Below, in pieces: positions 45,717 through 54,817 of a stretch of 64,000 nucleotides of DNA (positions within the stretch are counted from its first letter, which is position 1; the number at the start of each line of letters is the position of its first letter). The notes below the pieces were generated by a model. The model saw only the letters and a list, made by a program, of their open reading frames with translations, searched no databases and was not told the DNA's origin. Where the stretch lies: the NCBI RefSeq assembly GCF_050589605.1, contig NZ_JBNGOO010000002.1; one strand, written 5' to 3'. The stretch comes from Granulosicoccus sp947495035 (lineage in GTDB: Bacteria > Pseudomonadota > Gammaproteobacteria > Granulosicoccales > Granulosicoccaceae). Position numbers and translations under genes: made by a program.

Positions 45717-46677
45717 AAACGTACTGTCAGTAGAAGACCTGCGGGTTGAGTTTCCGACAAGAAAGGGCGTGTTGACGGCGGTTGATGGTGTGTCTTTATC
45801 CATCAGACGCGGAGAGATACTGGGCATTGTCGGCGAAAGTGGTGCAGGCAAGTCGATGACAGGCATGGCGGTTCTCGGGCTGCTGGAATCACCTGGCCGG
45901 ATAGCCTCCGGCAAGATCTGGCTCTCGGGTCAGCGAATCGATCAGCTGTCGGATGATGAACTGCGAGTCTTGCGTGGCAAGCGCATGGCGGCCATCTTTC
46001 AGGACCCCCTGACCAGCCTGAACCCTTTGTTCACCGTCGGGGCGCAACTGGTGGAAACCATCCGGCAACACCTCGCCGTTGGCAAGGATGAAGCACGCCA
46101 GCGCGCTCTGGATCTGATGGGCGAAGTGGGTATTCCCGCACCGAATGTGAGAATCGATCACTACCCGCACCAGTTCTCAGGTGGCATGCGTCAGCGCGTG
46201 GTGATCGCTCTGGCCTTGTGTGCCGAACCGGAACTGATCATCGCGGACGAGCCGACTACTGCGCTGGATGTTTCCATACAGGCGCAGATCACAGGGTTGT
46301 TGAAGCGGCTGTGCAAGGAGCGCGGGATGGCGGTCATGCTGGTGACTCATGACATGGGCGTCATCGCGGAAACAGCCGACCGGGTCGGGGTCATGTATGC
46401 GGGCCGGTTGGCGGAGATTGGCCAGGTAGAGTCGCTGGTGAAAACACCGCGACATCCCTATACGGTAGGGCTGATGGGGGCAATACCCAGCTTGACAGGG
46501 GATGTGCAGGAGCTGTCCCAGATACCGGGCAATATGCCTCGCCTGACGGATATCCCGCAGGGCTGTTCTTTCAACCCGCGTTGCAGTCGACGTGTGGATC
46601 GGTGTTTTGTCGAGGTGCCAGAGTTGTCACACTCAGGGGTAGCCTGTTGGTCAGTTGATGATGAGAGAAGATCATGA
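45709..46677 (+). CDS. Dipeptide-type ABC transporter ATP-binding protein (DppD-like)
   Basis: 322 residues. Walker A is GESGAGKSMTG, the signature is FSGGMRQRVVIALAL, Walker B is LIIADEPTTALDV, and the switch His is in LLVTHDMG. The C-terminal oligopeptide extension (YTVGLMGAIPSLTGD and PQGCSFNPRCSRRVDRC) is the Fe-S-type cysteine region of DppD/DppF proteins. It starts eight bases inside the amidohydrolase gene and overlaps the next ATPase by four. Confidence 0.95.
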   Translation: MTENVLSVEDLRVEFPTRKGVLTAVDGVSLSIRRGEILGIVGESGAGKSMTGMAVLGLLESPGRIASGKIWLSGQRIDQLSDDELRVLRGKRMAAIFQDPLTSLNPLFTVGAQLVETIRQHLAVGKDEARQRALDLMGEVGIPAPNVRIDHYPHQFSGGMRQRVVIALALCAEPELIIADEPTTALDVSIQAQITGLLKRLCKERGMAVMLVTHDMGVIAETADRVGVMYAGRLAEIGQVESLVKTPRHPYTVGLMGAIPSLTGDVQELSQIPGNMPRLTDIPQGCSFNPRCSRRVDRCFVEVPELSHSGVACWSVDDERRS

Positions 46678-47618
46678 TGGATGTACCACTCATTGAAGCG
46701 CTCGAATTGCGAAGAAGTTATGACGTCTCTGCGCCCTGGTTGAACCGTGTGCTGGAAGGCCGGCCTCGTCAGTTTCTGAACGCAGTGGCCGGTGTGGATT
46801 TCTCGATCGAGAAGGGCAAGACATTGGCTCTGGTGGGCGAGAGTGGTTGCGGCAAATCCACTGTCGCCAAGCTTGCGACCGGCCTCCAGACTCCGACCGG
46901 AGGTGAGATCGTCTATCGCGGGGATCTTTCGCGTGTGCAGATGATATTTCAGGATCCCTATGCAAGTCTCAATCCCCGATGGCGTGTATCGAATATCATT
47001 GCAGAGCCGCTCCGGACGCTGAAACCGGGCATGTCCAGGCCCGATGTTGCACATCGGGTCAACGAATTACTGGAAACAGTCGGACTGAGTAGCGGTGATG
47101 GTGCGAAATATCCGCATGAGTTCTCCGGAGGGCAGCGACAACGCATCTCCATTGCACGAGCCTTGTCCGGTGAGCCCGAGTTTCTGGTCTGCGATGAACC
47201 GACATCCGCACTGGATGTGTCCGTGCAGGCTCAGATACTCAATCTGATGAAAGGCCTGCAGAAGGAGTATGGGCTGACGTATCTCTTCATCAGTCATGAT
47301 CTTTCCGTGGTCAGGCATATGGCAGATGTCATTGCAGTCATGTATCTGGGAAAAATCGTCGAGATGGCCCCCAAGGAGGAGCTGTTCGACAATCCCATGC
47401 ATCCCTACACGCGAATGTTGCTGGAGACGATTCCGAACCTGGCCAGTCCAGTGCGAGATCGTCCCGCCATGACAGGAGAGATTCCCAGTCCCATAGATCC
47501 TCCGGCAGGCTGTAGTTTTCACCCGCGCTGCCCATTGGCAAGCAAACGGTGTCTGCAGGAGACTCCGGAACGCAGTACCGGAAAGCTGGCAGGGCGGGTT
47601 GCCTGCTTCGCGGTGTAG
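46674..47618 (+). CDS. Dipeptide-type ABC transporter ATP-binding protein (DppF-like)
   Basis: 314 residues. Walker A GESGCGKSTVAK, signature FSGGQRQRISIARAL, Walker B FLVCDEPTSALDV, switch His in FISHDLS, and the C-terminal GCSFHPRCPLASKRC cysteine motif. It completes the set of one binding protein, two permeases and two ATPases around the amidohydrolases. It ends the operon; a convergent LysR gene begins 108 bases later. Confidence 0.95.
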   Translation: MMDVPLIEALELRRSYDVSAPWLNRVLEGRPRQFLNAVAGVDFSIEKGKTLALVGESGCGKSTVAKLATGLQTPTGGEIVYRGDLSRVQMIFQDPYASLNPRWRVSNIIAEPLRTLKPGMSRPDVAHRVNELLETVGLSSGDGAKYPHEFSGGQRQRISIARALSGEPEFLVCDEPTSALDVSVQAQILNLMKGLQKEYGLTYLFISHDLSVVRHMADVIAVMYLGKIVEMAPKEELFDNPMHPYTRMLLETIPNLASPVRDRPAMTGEIPSPIDPPAGCSFHPRCPLASKRCLQETPERSTGKLAGRVACFAV

Positions 47619-47726
47619 TCAACCCGGGCCTTGCCCGGTTAATCAGACTGGTGTTCCCGTCCTCAAGGATCGCATTCGAACTCGGCTCGCGGCAGGAAGA
47701 TCCCTGGCAGCTCTCGGGTATTCGGG

Positions 47727-48593
47727 TCACGCGGCAATGGACGTGGCCGTCATGCTCTGACGAACTGCGCCAGCCAGGGACTGTGCGGCGGCTGACAAGT
47801 CTCCGCTACTCAGAACGAGACCAATCTGGGTGTGGGGGAGTTCGGGAAAGCCGTCCGCTGCTTGCAATATGCGCAGTTGTGGTGGAACAGATGTTCGGGA
47901 CATTACCGACACTGCAAGGCCGGCTTCGATGATGGCCACGATGCCGGCGATGTTGAAGGTTGAATAGCCGACACGATACAGTCGGTTTTCCTCATTCAGT
48001 ACCTTCTGAGCCCAACGTCCCCAGAGGCAGTTACTCTCTACGGCCAGTGGCAGGGGGGATACTTCATGAGTGGCGTGATTGCGCGATGTTACCCAGACCA
48101 GCGGATCGCTGCGCAGTATTTCGTAGTCCGTATCGCCATGCAGTACGTTGACCAGTGAAAAATCGAGATCACCTGCCTTGGTGGATTCGATCAGTCTTGT
48201 ACTGGGTTGCGAATCAAGACGAATGAACACGTTGGGAAACGATTTGGCGAAGCTTGCGAAAATGGATGGCATGAAGCTCAGCACATAGTCGTCGCAGACA
48301 CCAATACGGACCTCCCCGTGAATTTCCGGACTGCGGAAAGTCGCCAGCGCTTCCTGTTGCAGGCTCAGGATCCGACGCGCATAGAGCAGCAGATTCTGTC
48401 CGTGCAGTGTCAGTACGGAACGTCGACCGTGTTTCTCGAACAGCGGTTGCTCCACGATCTCTTCCAGACGCTTCATCTGCATGCTGACCGCGGACTGCGT
48501 GCGGTGAACATTCCTGGCTGCCGCCTTGAAGCTGCCACTGTCGACGATGGCGACCAGGGTTTGCAACAGCTCGGTATCGAGATTCATCTGCAT
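47727..48593 (-). CDS. LysR family transcriptional regulator
   Basis: 288 residues. The winged helix is LDTELLQTLVAIVDSGSFKA with RNVHRTQSAVSMQMKRLEEI (recognition helix TQSAVSMQMKRLE). A periplasmic-binding-like effector domain follows from about residue 95 (GEVRIGVCDDYVLSFMP). It is convergent with the ABC operon and divergent from the small protein-DUF1127 pair at 48700-49196, an arrangement often seen with DUF1127 genes, which it may control. Confidence 0.93.
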   Translation of the reverse strand: MQMNLDTELLQTLVAIVDSGSFKAAARNVHRTQSAVSMQMKRLEEIVEQPLFEKHGRRSVLTLHGQNLLLYARRILSLQQEALATFRSPEIHGEVRIGVCDDYVLSFMPSIFASFAKSFPNVFIRLDSQPSTRLIESTKAGDLDFSLVNVLHGDTDYEILRSDPLVWVTSRNHATHEVSPLPLAVESNCLWGRWAQKVLNEENRLYRVGYSTFNIAGIVAIIEAGLAVSVMSRTSVPPQLRILQAADGFPELPHTQIGLVLSSGDLSAAAQSLAGAVRQSMTATSIAA

Positions 48594-48699
48594 GTCAATG
48601 TATCAGCGAGATTGATGTTTCGCTTAAATACTATTCGTTTGATTGATTCGATGCAACCGCCGATGATTCCCTCAAGCCAAACAAGACAGGGGAAACAAG

Positions 48700-48939
48700 A
48701 TGTACGTAACTGGAAACTGGTCACGATTCGCCAATCCAACGCTGACCGTGCTGGTACTTGCTGCCGGTATCGGCCTCGGGTCCATGCTTCTGCCCGAGGC
48801 AGCCGAGGTCGGTAGCAGCGTGTCGGCGTCTGCTCGCTGCCTTGACGCAGCCGATGTGCTGGCTGCTCGGGATCGCAGTCGCAACGGTGTGTCGTTGACC
48901 TGCAATGAGGCCACTGTAACCCGGGAGCTGCTTCGATGA
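48700..48939 (+). CDS. Small membrane or exported protein upstream of DUF1127 gene
   Basis: 79 residues. A hydrophobic segment (LTVLVLAAGIGLGSMLL, about residues 14-30) is followed by AEVGSSVSASARCLDAADVL and a charged end. It could be a signal anchor. AGGGGAAA precedes the ATG. Its stop overlaps the DUF1127 start (ATGA), so the two are translated together. I do not recognise a family. Two cysteines in the mature part could form a disulfide if exported. Confidence 0.55.
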   Translation: MYVTGNWSRFANPTLTVLVLAAGIGLGSMLLPEAAEVGSSVSASARCLDAADVLAARDRSRNGVSLTCNEATVTRELLR

Positions 48940-49196
48940 GCCGCGCTGCGGGTGATCGCGCACTGCACGGATGCTGGCAGACGGAGTGTAATCCGACGTC
49001 CAAGCCGTTGGCAGGCGCAGGCAGGCTGGTGTCAAGCCGAGGGTTCTTTCATGTTCTTGAACAGTGGTTTGAAAGATCCCGGCAGCGTCGTGAGTTGCGC
49101 GAGCTGATGGCATCGCCCGAGGAAACCTTCAAGGACATAGGTCTGTCGCGCTACGATGTGCAGCGAGAAGAGCGTAAACCTTTCTGGCGTGAATGA
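48936..49196 (+). CDS. DUF1127 domain protein
   Basis: 86 residues. The C-terminal half carries the DUF1127 pattern: FFHVLEQWFERSRQRRELRE and then KDIGLSRYDVQREERKPFW. DUF1127 proteins are small, Arg-rich and often act in phosphate and RNA metabolism or stress control in alphaproteobacteria. The first 35 residues are not part of the domain; an internal start near residue 30 is possible. It overlaps the preceding gene by four bases. Confidence 0.75.
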   Translation: MSRAAGDRALHGCWQTECNPTSKPLAGAGRLVSSRGFFHVLEQWFERSRQRRELRELMASPEETFKDIGLSRYDVQREERKPFWRE

Positions 49197-49337
49197 GAGC
49201 CGGAACAGGGTGGGTGTGCGCTCGATCCGATGATCAAGGTGATGACAGGCAGGTTCTGCCAGGTCTTCGACAAGAGGACAGGCAGTCCTGCCGCAAGGTG
49301 GCAGGTGCTTGCAATGGTCTGCCATGTCTGAACACCA

Positions 49338-50240
49338 TCAGTCTGTCCCGGCGAACAGGCGTGACAGCTCCTGATAAAGGTATTGCCGTACCACGCGCAC
49401 GCTTTGCGTGGTGCGCAGATCCCGGTGGCTCAGGATCCATAGATCATGGCTTTCGGGAATACCGTCGACATCCAGCACCATCAAGTCGTGGCTATCGTCA
49501 ACCATGTAGGATGGCAACAGGGTGATGCCGAGGCCCGCCCTGCACAGTCCGTAAGCGCTGAGAAAGCCACTGGCTATGGTTGTGCGGGTATCGCGTGTCA
49601 ATCGTTCGGTCAGCCACTGGTGAAATGGCGTAGTGTTGTAGTAATCATTCAGTACGATGAAGTGATGTGCTTCGACGTTCGATGGAAAACTGCTCAGACC
49701 GGTGTCGTGGCAATAGGCATGAGCCGCACAAGCAAGGAACCTGACGGAGCCGATCCTGCGCCCGATCAGATTGTCAGGGGGTTCTTCGCAGCTGCGAATG
49801 GCAATATCGGCCTCGAGATTCTGCATGTCGCTGAAGGTGTTGATCATGTCCAGTTCGATGCTCAGTCGAGGGTAGGTCTGTGCCAGCGACATGATCATGG
49901 CCGGAAGTATCGAGAAACAGAGTGTATCAGTGGACGTCAGTACCACGCGTCCTTTGACATCGGCGTCGGAACCGGCAACATTTCGTGAGATGGATTCCAG
50001 TGTTGTCTGCAATCGCAGCGCTTCGCCGAACAAGGCTTTACCGGAAGCCGTCAGTCTGAAACCGTTGTTGGTCCGGCAGAAAAGGCTGGTCTGCAGCTCC
50101 TGTTCAAGTATGCCGATTCGTCGCTGTACCGTACTGTGACTGACTCCGAGGACTCTGGCAGCGGCTGACAGGGTGCCATGTTGTGCCACTGCCAGGAAAT
50201 GGCGCAGATTGTCCCAACTCCAGTTTGCCTTCCTGTCCAT
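49338..50240 (-). CDS. LysR family transcriptional regulator
   Basis: 300 residues. NWSWDNLRHFLAVAQHGTLS, then RVLGVSHSTVQRRIGILEQE as the helix-turn-helix, and an effector domain from about residue 90 (GRVVLTSTDTLCFSILPAMI). VQRRIGxLE with TSTDT is characteristic of the LysR subgroup with shorter ligand domains. It is divergent from cytochrome c'; a tetranucleotide repeat lies between them. An in-frame stop just upstream fixes the start at 50240. Confidence 0.92.
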   Translation of the reverse strand: MDRKANWSWDNLRHFLAVAQHGTLSAAARVLGVSHSTVQRRIGILEQELQTSLFCRTNNGFRLTASGKALFGEALRLQTTLESISRNVAGSDADVKGRVVLTSTDTLCFSILPAMIMSLAQTYPRLSIELDMINTFSDMQNLEADIAIRSCEEPPDNLIGRRIGSVRFLACAAHAYCHDTGLSSFPSNVEAHHFIVLNDYYNTTPFHQWLTERLTRDTRTTIASGFLSAYGLCRAGLGITLLPSYMVDDSHDLMVLDVDGIPESHDLWILSHRDLRTTQSVRVVRQYLYQELSRLFAGTD

Positions 50241-50266
50241 GCTGGCTGTCTGCTCCGGGTGTCATG

Positions 50267-50304
<38 letters not shown>

Positions 50305-50421
50305 ACAAGCTGCTGTGCAATCCTGAACGGGTCGTGTGCCGATTTGAACAGCATACTCACTGTGTTCGAAAAAAGTATATTGCTAGACTGGAAATTCGAT
50401 CATTTCACCAGGAAGAAGATG

Positions 50422-50898
50422 ATGAAGAAATTCTTTGTTCTGATCGTGCCAGCCGTTGCTCTGCTGTGCAGTAGTGCAGTGACGATAGCCGAAGACGGAC
50501 CTCATGACGATGCGATCAAGGCTCGCCAATCCCTGATGCAGCTCTACGGCTACCACGTCGGTATTCTGTCCGCGATGGCAAAGGAAAAGATGGAATATGA
50601 TGCCGAACTGGCGACGGAAGCAGCTGACAACCTGCTGGCGGTCAGTCGTATGGGACAAAGCACCCTGTGGCCTCAGGGTTCTGACAACAGCAATCCCGAC
50701 AATGCGGAAAACCGTGCCTTGCCGGTCATCTGGGAGACGTATCCGGAGATTGCCGAAAAGGGCAAGGCCCTGAATGATGCTCTGGTCGCCCTGTCCGCAG
50801 AGGCCGGTAATGGGCTGGACGCACTGCAAGACAGCATGGGTGACGTCGGCGGCAGCTGCAAGGGTTGCCATGATGATTACCGCGCGGAGAAGAAGTAG
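50422..50898 (+). CDS. Cytochrome c' (class II c-type cytochrome)
   Basis: 158 residues. The Sec signal is MKKFFVLIVPAVALLCSSAVT (cut near IAE-DG). The four-helix body carries ARQSLMQLYGYHVGILSAMA at the start, and the heme attachment motif CKGCH (Cys146, Cys149, His150) lies near the C-terminus, as in cytochromes c'. These periplasmic proteins bind NO and CO. AGGAAG precedes the ATG; another ATG is one codon upstream. The frame stays open far upstream through the CTGC repeat, but the signal peptide defines this start. Confidence 0.9.
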   Translation: MKKFFVLIVPAVALLCSSAVTIAEDGPHDDAIKARQSLMQLYGYHVGILSAMAKEKMEYDAELATEAADNLLAVSRMGQSTLWPQGSDNSNPDNAENRALPVIWETYPEIAEKGKALNDALVALSAEAGNGLDALQDSMGDVGGSCKGCHDDYRAEKK

Positions 50899-51133
50899 TT
50901 TGCGTGCCGGCATTGGTTGACTGTCAGGGTTCCGTCAGGGCACGTTGCGAGAATCCTGGCGGAGATGGTGTCTTTCCGGGGGTGAGCAGTCAGTCCGGAT
51001 AGTGGTCGGCGAACCACCGGGGTGACGAGGTATTTCCTTGCAGCAAACGATATCCGTACTACTCTCAGTGGTCATGGATACACATAAAGATCTGCATTCG
51101 GGAGCCCTGTCAGCCGTGCCTCAACGTCAATCA

Positions 51134-51712
51134 ATGAAATCCCGCCGTCCGGCGCATCTCGCCGTCGCCTTGCTGTCAGCCTGTGTTCTGGCGGGATGCT
51201 CGACACGACAGGTGTCCACGACGCTGGAAGGCTCCACGGCCCAGCGTCTGGTGACCTACAGTCTCGATCAGTTCATTGAAGATCTGACGGCGCAGCCGGA
51301 GATCACGGCACTGGAGGGCAAGACCGTGCATCTTGGCGTGCATTTTCTCAGCGATCATCCGTTGATGGGATACGCAACTCGCCTGATTGCTGCACAGCTG
51401 AACATGAGCAATGACATCAGGGTGGCGGCTCCCGCCGACCCTGTCGAGTATGAACTGGATGTGTTCTTCAACTCCATGGGAACAGACAGTGATGACTTTG
51501 GTCTGTCCGTGCCATCGTTCGGCCTGGTCGCGTCTGCCGAGTCGATCAACATCCTGGCACTGGACATGTACCATGGGGTAACCGAGGGCTATGCGATTGT
51601 CAAGACAACCGCTGATGGCAGTCTGCAGCAGACCGAGCGCGTCCTGGCACGCATTCGCAAGGACAATGTGTCCACACCTGTCATCGACTTTCCGCTGAAT
51701 CAGGTGAAGTAA
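51134..51712 (+). CDS. Lipoprotein of unknown function
   Basis: 192 residues. RRPAHLAVALLSACVLAGCSTR shows a clear lipobox (LAGC, Cys about 22). The mature part has no recognised domain; HLGVHFLSDHPLMGYATRLIA and LDVFFNSMGTDSDDFG suggest mixed alpha/beta folding. The ATG at 51134 is preferred to one at 51038 because it places the signal peptide at the N-terminus. It is convergent with the two-component system and monocistronic as far as can be seen. Confidence 0.65.
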   Translation: MKSRRPAHLAVALLSACVLAGCSTRQVSTTLEGSTAQRLVTYSLDQFIEDLTAQPEITALEGKTVHLGVHFLSDHPLMGYATRLIAAQLNMSNDIRVAAPADPVEYELDVFFNSMGTDSDDFGLSVPSFGLVASAESINILALDMYHGVTEGYAIVKTTADGSLQQTERVLARIRKDNVSTPVIDFPLNQVK

Positions 51713-51762
51713 GGGCGTCAGGTTCAAACTTCAGCCCGCGAATCGATTCAACTGGCTGCTTA

Positions 51763-51796
51763 CCCGGTTGTGCAGCACTTGGTGCTCACGACCGGG
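51763..51796. terminator. Hairpin between convergent genes (putative bidirectional terminator)
   Basis: CCCGGTTGTG...AGCAC pairs with GTGCT...CACGACCGGG, giving a stem of about 14 pairs with one mismatch and a small bulge. It lies between the lipoprotein stop (51712) and the response-regulator stop (51822). No T-run follows, so termination is inferred from position. Confidence 0.45.
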
Positions 51797-51821
51797 CCTG
51801 TGTCGATCGCGGGTTTCTTGT

Positions 51822-52547
51822 TCAGCGGGTTATCCAACTCACCGTTGCTGCAAACAGATACCCTTCGCCGTAAACCGTCTTGATGATTTTCGGGTTCTGC
51901 TTGTCTTCTCTCAACTTGTTGCGCAGTCGTGAAATTCGAACATCAATGGAACGATCGAAGTTGCTGTCCACATCCAGTTGCAGGTATTCGAGAATCTGTG
52001 AGCGAGACAGCAACTGAAGGGGTCTGTGCAGGAAAACACGAAGAATTTCCACTTCTGAACGGTTCAGATTGACCTCTTCATCATGTTCATCGATGAGCCG
52101 AAACGAATTGAAATCGATGGTCCATTGCTGGAAACGAGCAAGAGACTGCTGGGGTGGTGTGGTCTGGCGATCATCGTTTCCGACTCGACGAAGCACGGTA
52201 CGGACTCTGGCAATCAGTTCGGCTGACTCGAAGGGTTTGGCAATATAGTCGTCGGCTCCCAACTCCAGTCCGATCAACTTGTCTGTCAAAGCACGCTTGC
52301 CGGATATGATGATATTGGGAATGTGGTGGGTATTGGACAGCAGCCTGACAAGGTCCAGCCCGTTTTCATCAGGCAGCCCCAGATCGACCAGACAGAGATC
52401 AGGCCTGTATTTCGTCAGGGTTTCATGAAAGGCGGCTGCGTTCGCAAATCGCTGTACGTGAAAGCCGGCTTCTGCCAGCGAACAAACGATGATATCCGCG
52501 ATGTCATCATCATCCTCGATGACTGCGATGGAGAAGCTGGTATTCAT
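51822..52547 (-). CDS. OmpR-family response regulator
   Basis: 241 residues. A receiver domain starts with IAVIEDDDDIADIIV; the phosphoacceptor Asp is in LCLVDLGLPDENG, the conserved Ser/Thr in IISGKRA, and Lys in YIAKPFE. A C-terminal winged helix follows (RSEVEILRVFLHRPLQLLSR, then SIDVRISRLRNKLREDKQ, ending KTVYGEGYLF). Its ATG overlaps the kinase stop by four bases, so the two form one operon with the kinase first. Targets are unknown. Confidence 0.94.
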   Translation of the reverse strand: MNTSFSIAVIEDDDDIADIIVCSLAEAGFHVQRFANAAAFHETLTKYRPDLCLVDLGLPDENGLDLVRLLSNTHHIPNIIISGKRALTDKLIGLELGADDYIAKPFESAELIARVRTVLRRVGNDDRQTTPPQQSLARFQQWTIDFNSFRLIDEHDEEVNLNRSEVEILRVFLHRPLQLLSRSQILEYLQLDVDSNFDRSIDVRISRLRNKLREDKQNPKIIKTVYGEGYLFAATVSWITR

Positions 52548-54592
52548 GACGCATTCCCGCTGCCTGAGAGCAGCTGAACAAGTTGTCGAGAAAAGATTTT
52601 CTTGTCAAAGGGCTTTCTGAGCACCGGAAAGTCGGCATGAGCGGATCGATAGAGAGGACTATCCACGGCAATGCCACTGACCAGCAACACTTTCAGTGCG
52701 GGCAAGATCCTTGTTGACTGTCTGGCTAGATCAAGACCATTCTGGTCGCCGGGCATGATGATATCCGAGATCAAGGCATCGATTCCTTCTACCCGGCTCA
52801 GAAGTATGCTTGCCTCTTGAGCGCTATCTGCCTCGATGACAGACAGTCCCAGTTCGGTGGCATGGTCCCGCATCAGAGCGCGAAGCTCGGCGTCATCGTC
52901 CACAATGAGGACTCGCTGCTGATGCAGAACATCAGCTGAATCCTGTGCTCCGGCAATACCGGGTTCCAGCGGGGATAGCGGTATGCTGACCGTCACCGTT
53001 GCGCCGCCATCGGCATTGTTGCTCAATGACAGCTCGCCTCGACATTCTTCGAGAAAGCCCTGAACCATTGCCAGTCCCAACCCACTGCCTTTGCCCTGAG
53101 GCTTGGTGGTGAAGAATGGTTCAGTGGCGGAACTCAGCGCCTCAGGCGTGAAGCCGGCGCCGGAATCCACGACCGATATCTGCAGACAGGCAGCGTCGGC
53201 GCGGTTGAGTATCGAGGCGTTGATAGCCAGTCGCCCCTCGCTGGAGCATGTTTCGATGGCATCGCGCGCATTGAAGAGTATGTTGAGAATGGCATCCTGC
53301 AATGCACCACCATCCACCATGGCGATGATGTCCTTGTCCGGAATCTGCAGATCGACGATGATGGAATCGCTCATCGATGCACTGAACAACGTGGTCAGGT
53401 CGGTCATGATCCTGCTGACATTGGTCACCCGTACATCCAGATGTTGTCGGTAAAGCAAGGCCATCAGATTGTCGATGATGCGTGTGCCACGACGAGCCGC
53501 GGACTCGGTTGAGCTGACCAGGCGCCTGCTCTCTTCGTTGGACAGATCGGCAAGGCGACCGAGATTGCCCAGAATGACGGTCAGGATGTTGGAGAAGTCA
53601 TGTGCCAGTCCGCTGGTCAGTTGCGCCGTGGTTTCCATGCGTTTCGCCTGGAGCTGCAGTTCGGTGGCAGCCTTTTCGGCTGAAATGTTCAACGACAGAA
53701 CAAAGGCGCCCAGGGTGACTCCTTCCTCATCGATCTCTGGAGAGAAGATGGTGCGTATGCATTGCGTATGGCCCTCATCATCGATGATCTCGTACTCCAC
53801 ATCCGTGCGATGACCGCTGAATGCCTCATCGAGTTTGGGGCGAAGCCTGGTGAATACCGGTGCCGGGAATATGCTTTCCATCGTGCGACCCGTCACGCCC
53901 GGACGTTTGATCTTCATCGTATCGCTGAAGCGATTGTTGGAAAATCGATAGACGTAGTGTGTGTCTATGTAGGCGATATGTGCCGGAATGGCGCTGGTGA
54001 TGGATCGCATGCGATCTTCGGAGGCCTGCAATGCGGACTTGGTTTCCTGCAGTGCACGATTGGCTGAGGTCAGGCTGCGATTGCTTGCCGACAGCAGTTC
54101 GGTTCTGACAAGCAGCTTGTCCGAAAGCTCGGCATCCCGAGACTTGAGCATCTGTTCGTTCTGCCAGGTTTCGGTGATATCCGAATAGATGGTAATCCAG
54201 CCCTTGTCACTGAGTGGGTGTCCCTCGACCGAAATACGACGCCCGTTGGGTCGGGTACGTTCGAAATAGTGTGGCTCGAACAGTCTGGCACGCTCGAGTC
54301 GTTCATGCGCCAGCGTGGCCGGATCACCAGGGCCGAATTCGCCTCGTCTTGCTAGGTACATGTTGATATCCGCGAACGTGCTACCGGCGAGCACCAGATT
54401 CTCGGGCAGTTCGAACATCTCCATGAACCGTCGGTTGCAGGTAATCAGTCGCATCTCCGCATTGAAGATGGACAGCGCCTGGTTGATCAGATTCAGACCC
54501 TGATCGACAAAACTTCGATCATCGATGATGTCTTCGTGCGCGGGGCTGTCCACTGTTCCGGTTCTCTCCCTGGTCGCTGCAGGTACAGGCAT
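52544..54592 (-). CDS. Hybrid sensor histidine kinase (PAS_7-PAS-HisKA-HATPase-REC)
   Basis: 682 residues from the ATG at 54592. No membrane helix is apparent, so it is probably cytoplasmic. A PAS_7-like domain (QGLNLINQALSIFNAEMRLI, then NRRFMEMFELPENL) is followed by a coiled linker and a second PAS (ITSAIPAHIAYIDTHYVYRF). The phosphoacceptor His is in QLTSGLAHDFSNILTVIL, the N box in ILNILFNARDAIE, and G boxes in VVDSGAGFT and GKGSGLGLAMVQG. A C-terminal receiver domain (RVLIVDDDAELRALM, Asp in ALISDIIMPGD) makes it a hybrid. A TTG start at 54727 is possible but lies upstream of the best promoter. Confidence 0.92.
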   Translation of the reverse strand: MPVPAATRERTGTVDSPAHEDIIDDRSFVDQGLNLINQALSIFNAEMRLITCNRRFMEMFELPENLVLAGSTFADINMYLARRGEFGPGDPATLAHERLERARLFEPHYFERTRPNGRRISVEGHPLSDKGWITIYSDITETWQNEQMLKSRDAELSDKLLVRTELLSASNRSLTSANRALQETKSALQASEDRMRSITSAIPAHIAYIDTHYVYRFSNNRFSDTMKIKRPGVTGRTMESIFPAPVFTRLRPKLDEAFSGHRTDVEYEIIDDEGHTQCIRTIFSPEIDEEGVTLGAFVLSLNISAEKAATELQLQAKRMETTAQLTSGLAHDFSNILTVILGNLGRLADLSNEESRRLVSSTESAARRGTRIIDNLMALLYRQHLDVRVTNVSRIMTDLTTLFSASMSDSIIVDLQIPDKDIIAMVDGGALQDAILNILFNARDAIETCSSEGRLAINASILNRADAACLQISVVDSGAGFTPEALSSATEPFFTTKPQGKGSGLGLAMVQGFLEECRGELSLSNNADGGATVTVSIPLSPLEPGIAGAQDSADVLHQQRVLIVDDDAELRALMRDHATELGLSVIEADSAQEASILLSRVEGIDALISDIIMPGDQNGLDLARQSTRILPALKVLLVSGIAVDSPLYRSAHADFPVLRKPFDKKIFSRQLVQLLSGSGNAS

Positions 54593-54671
54593 GGTGAGTG
54601 AAGTAATGTCGTCCTGAACAGGTCGCTGCCCCGTTTCGAATCGCCATGTTGCCTCGCCTGTGTCGGCAGAG

Positions 54672-54692
54672 ATTATACAAAGAGTTGCCTTG
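54672..54692 (-). promoter_or_regulatory. Putative promoter of the kinase-regulator operon
   Basis: On the minus strand TATAAT (54672-54677) is a consensus -10, with TTGCAA 12 bases and TTGTTG about 15 bases upstream. The spacing is short, so the -35 is weak. Transcription from here would begin near 54665, about 70 bases before the ATG at 54592, which supports that start over the TTG at 54727. Confidence 0.4.
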
Positions 54693-54817
54693 CAACAATT
54701 CGAAATATGTCTGAAATTCTCCGGCAACGATTGCTTGCTAGTTTGAGCTCCTGGTTCTTCGGCTACGGCTGTAGAGCATTCGGTCTGGTGGCAGACTTTG
54801 ACAGAGTGGGGCTGACG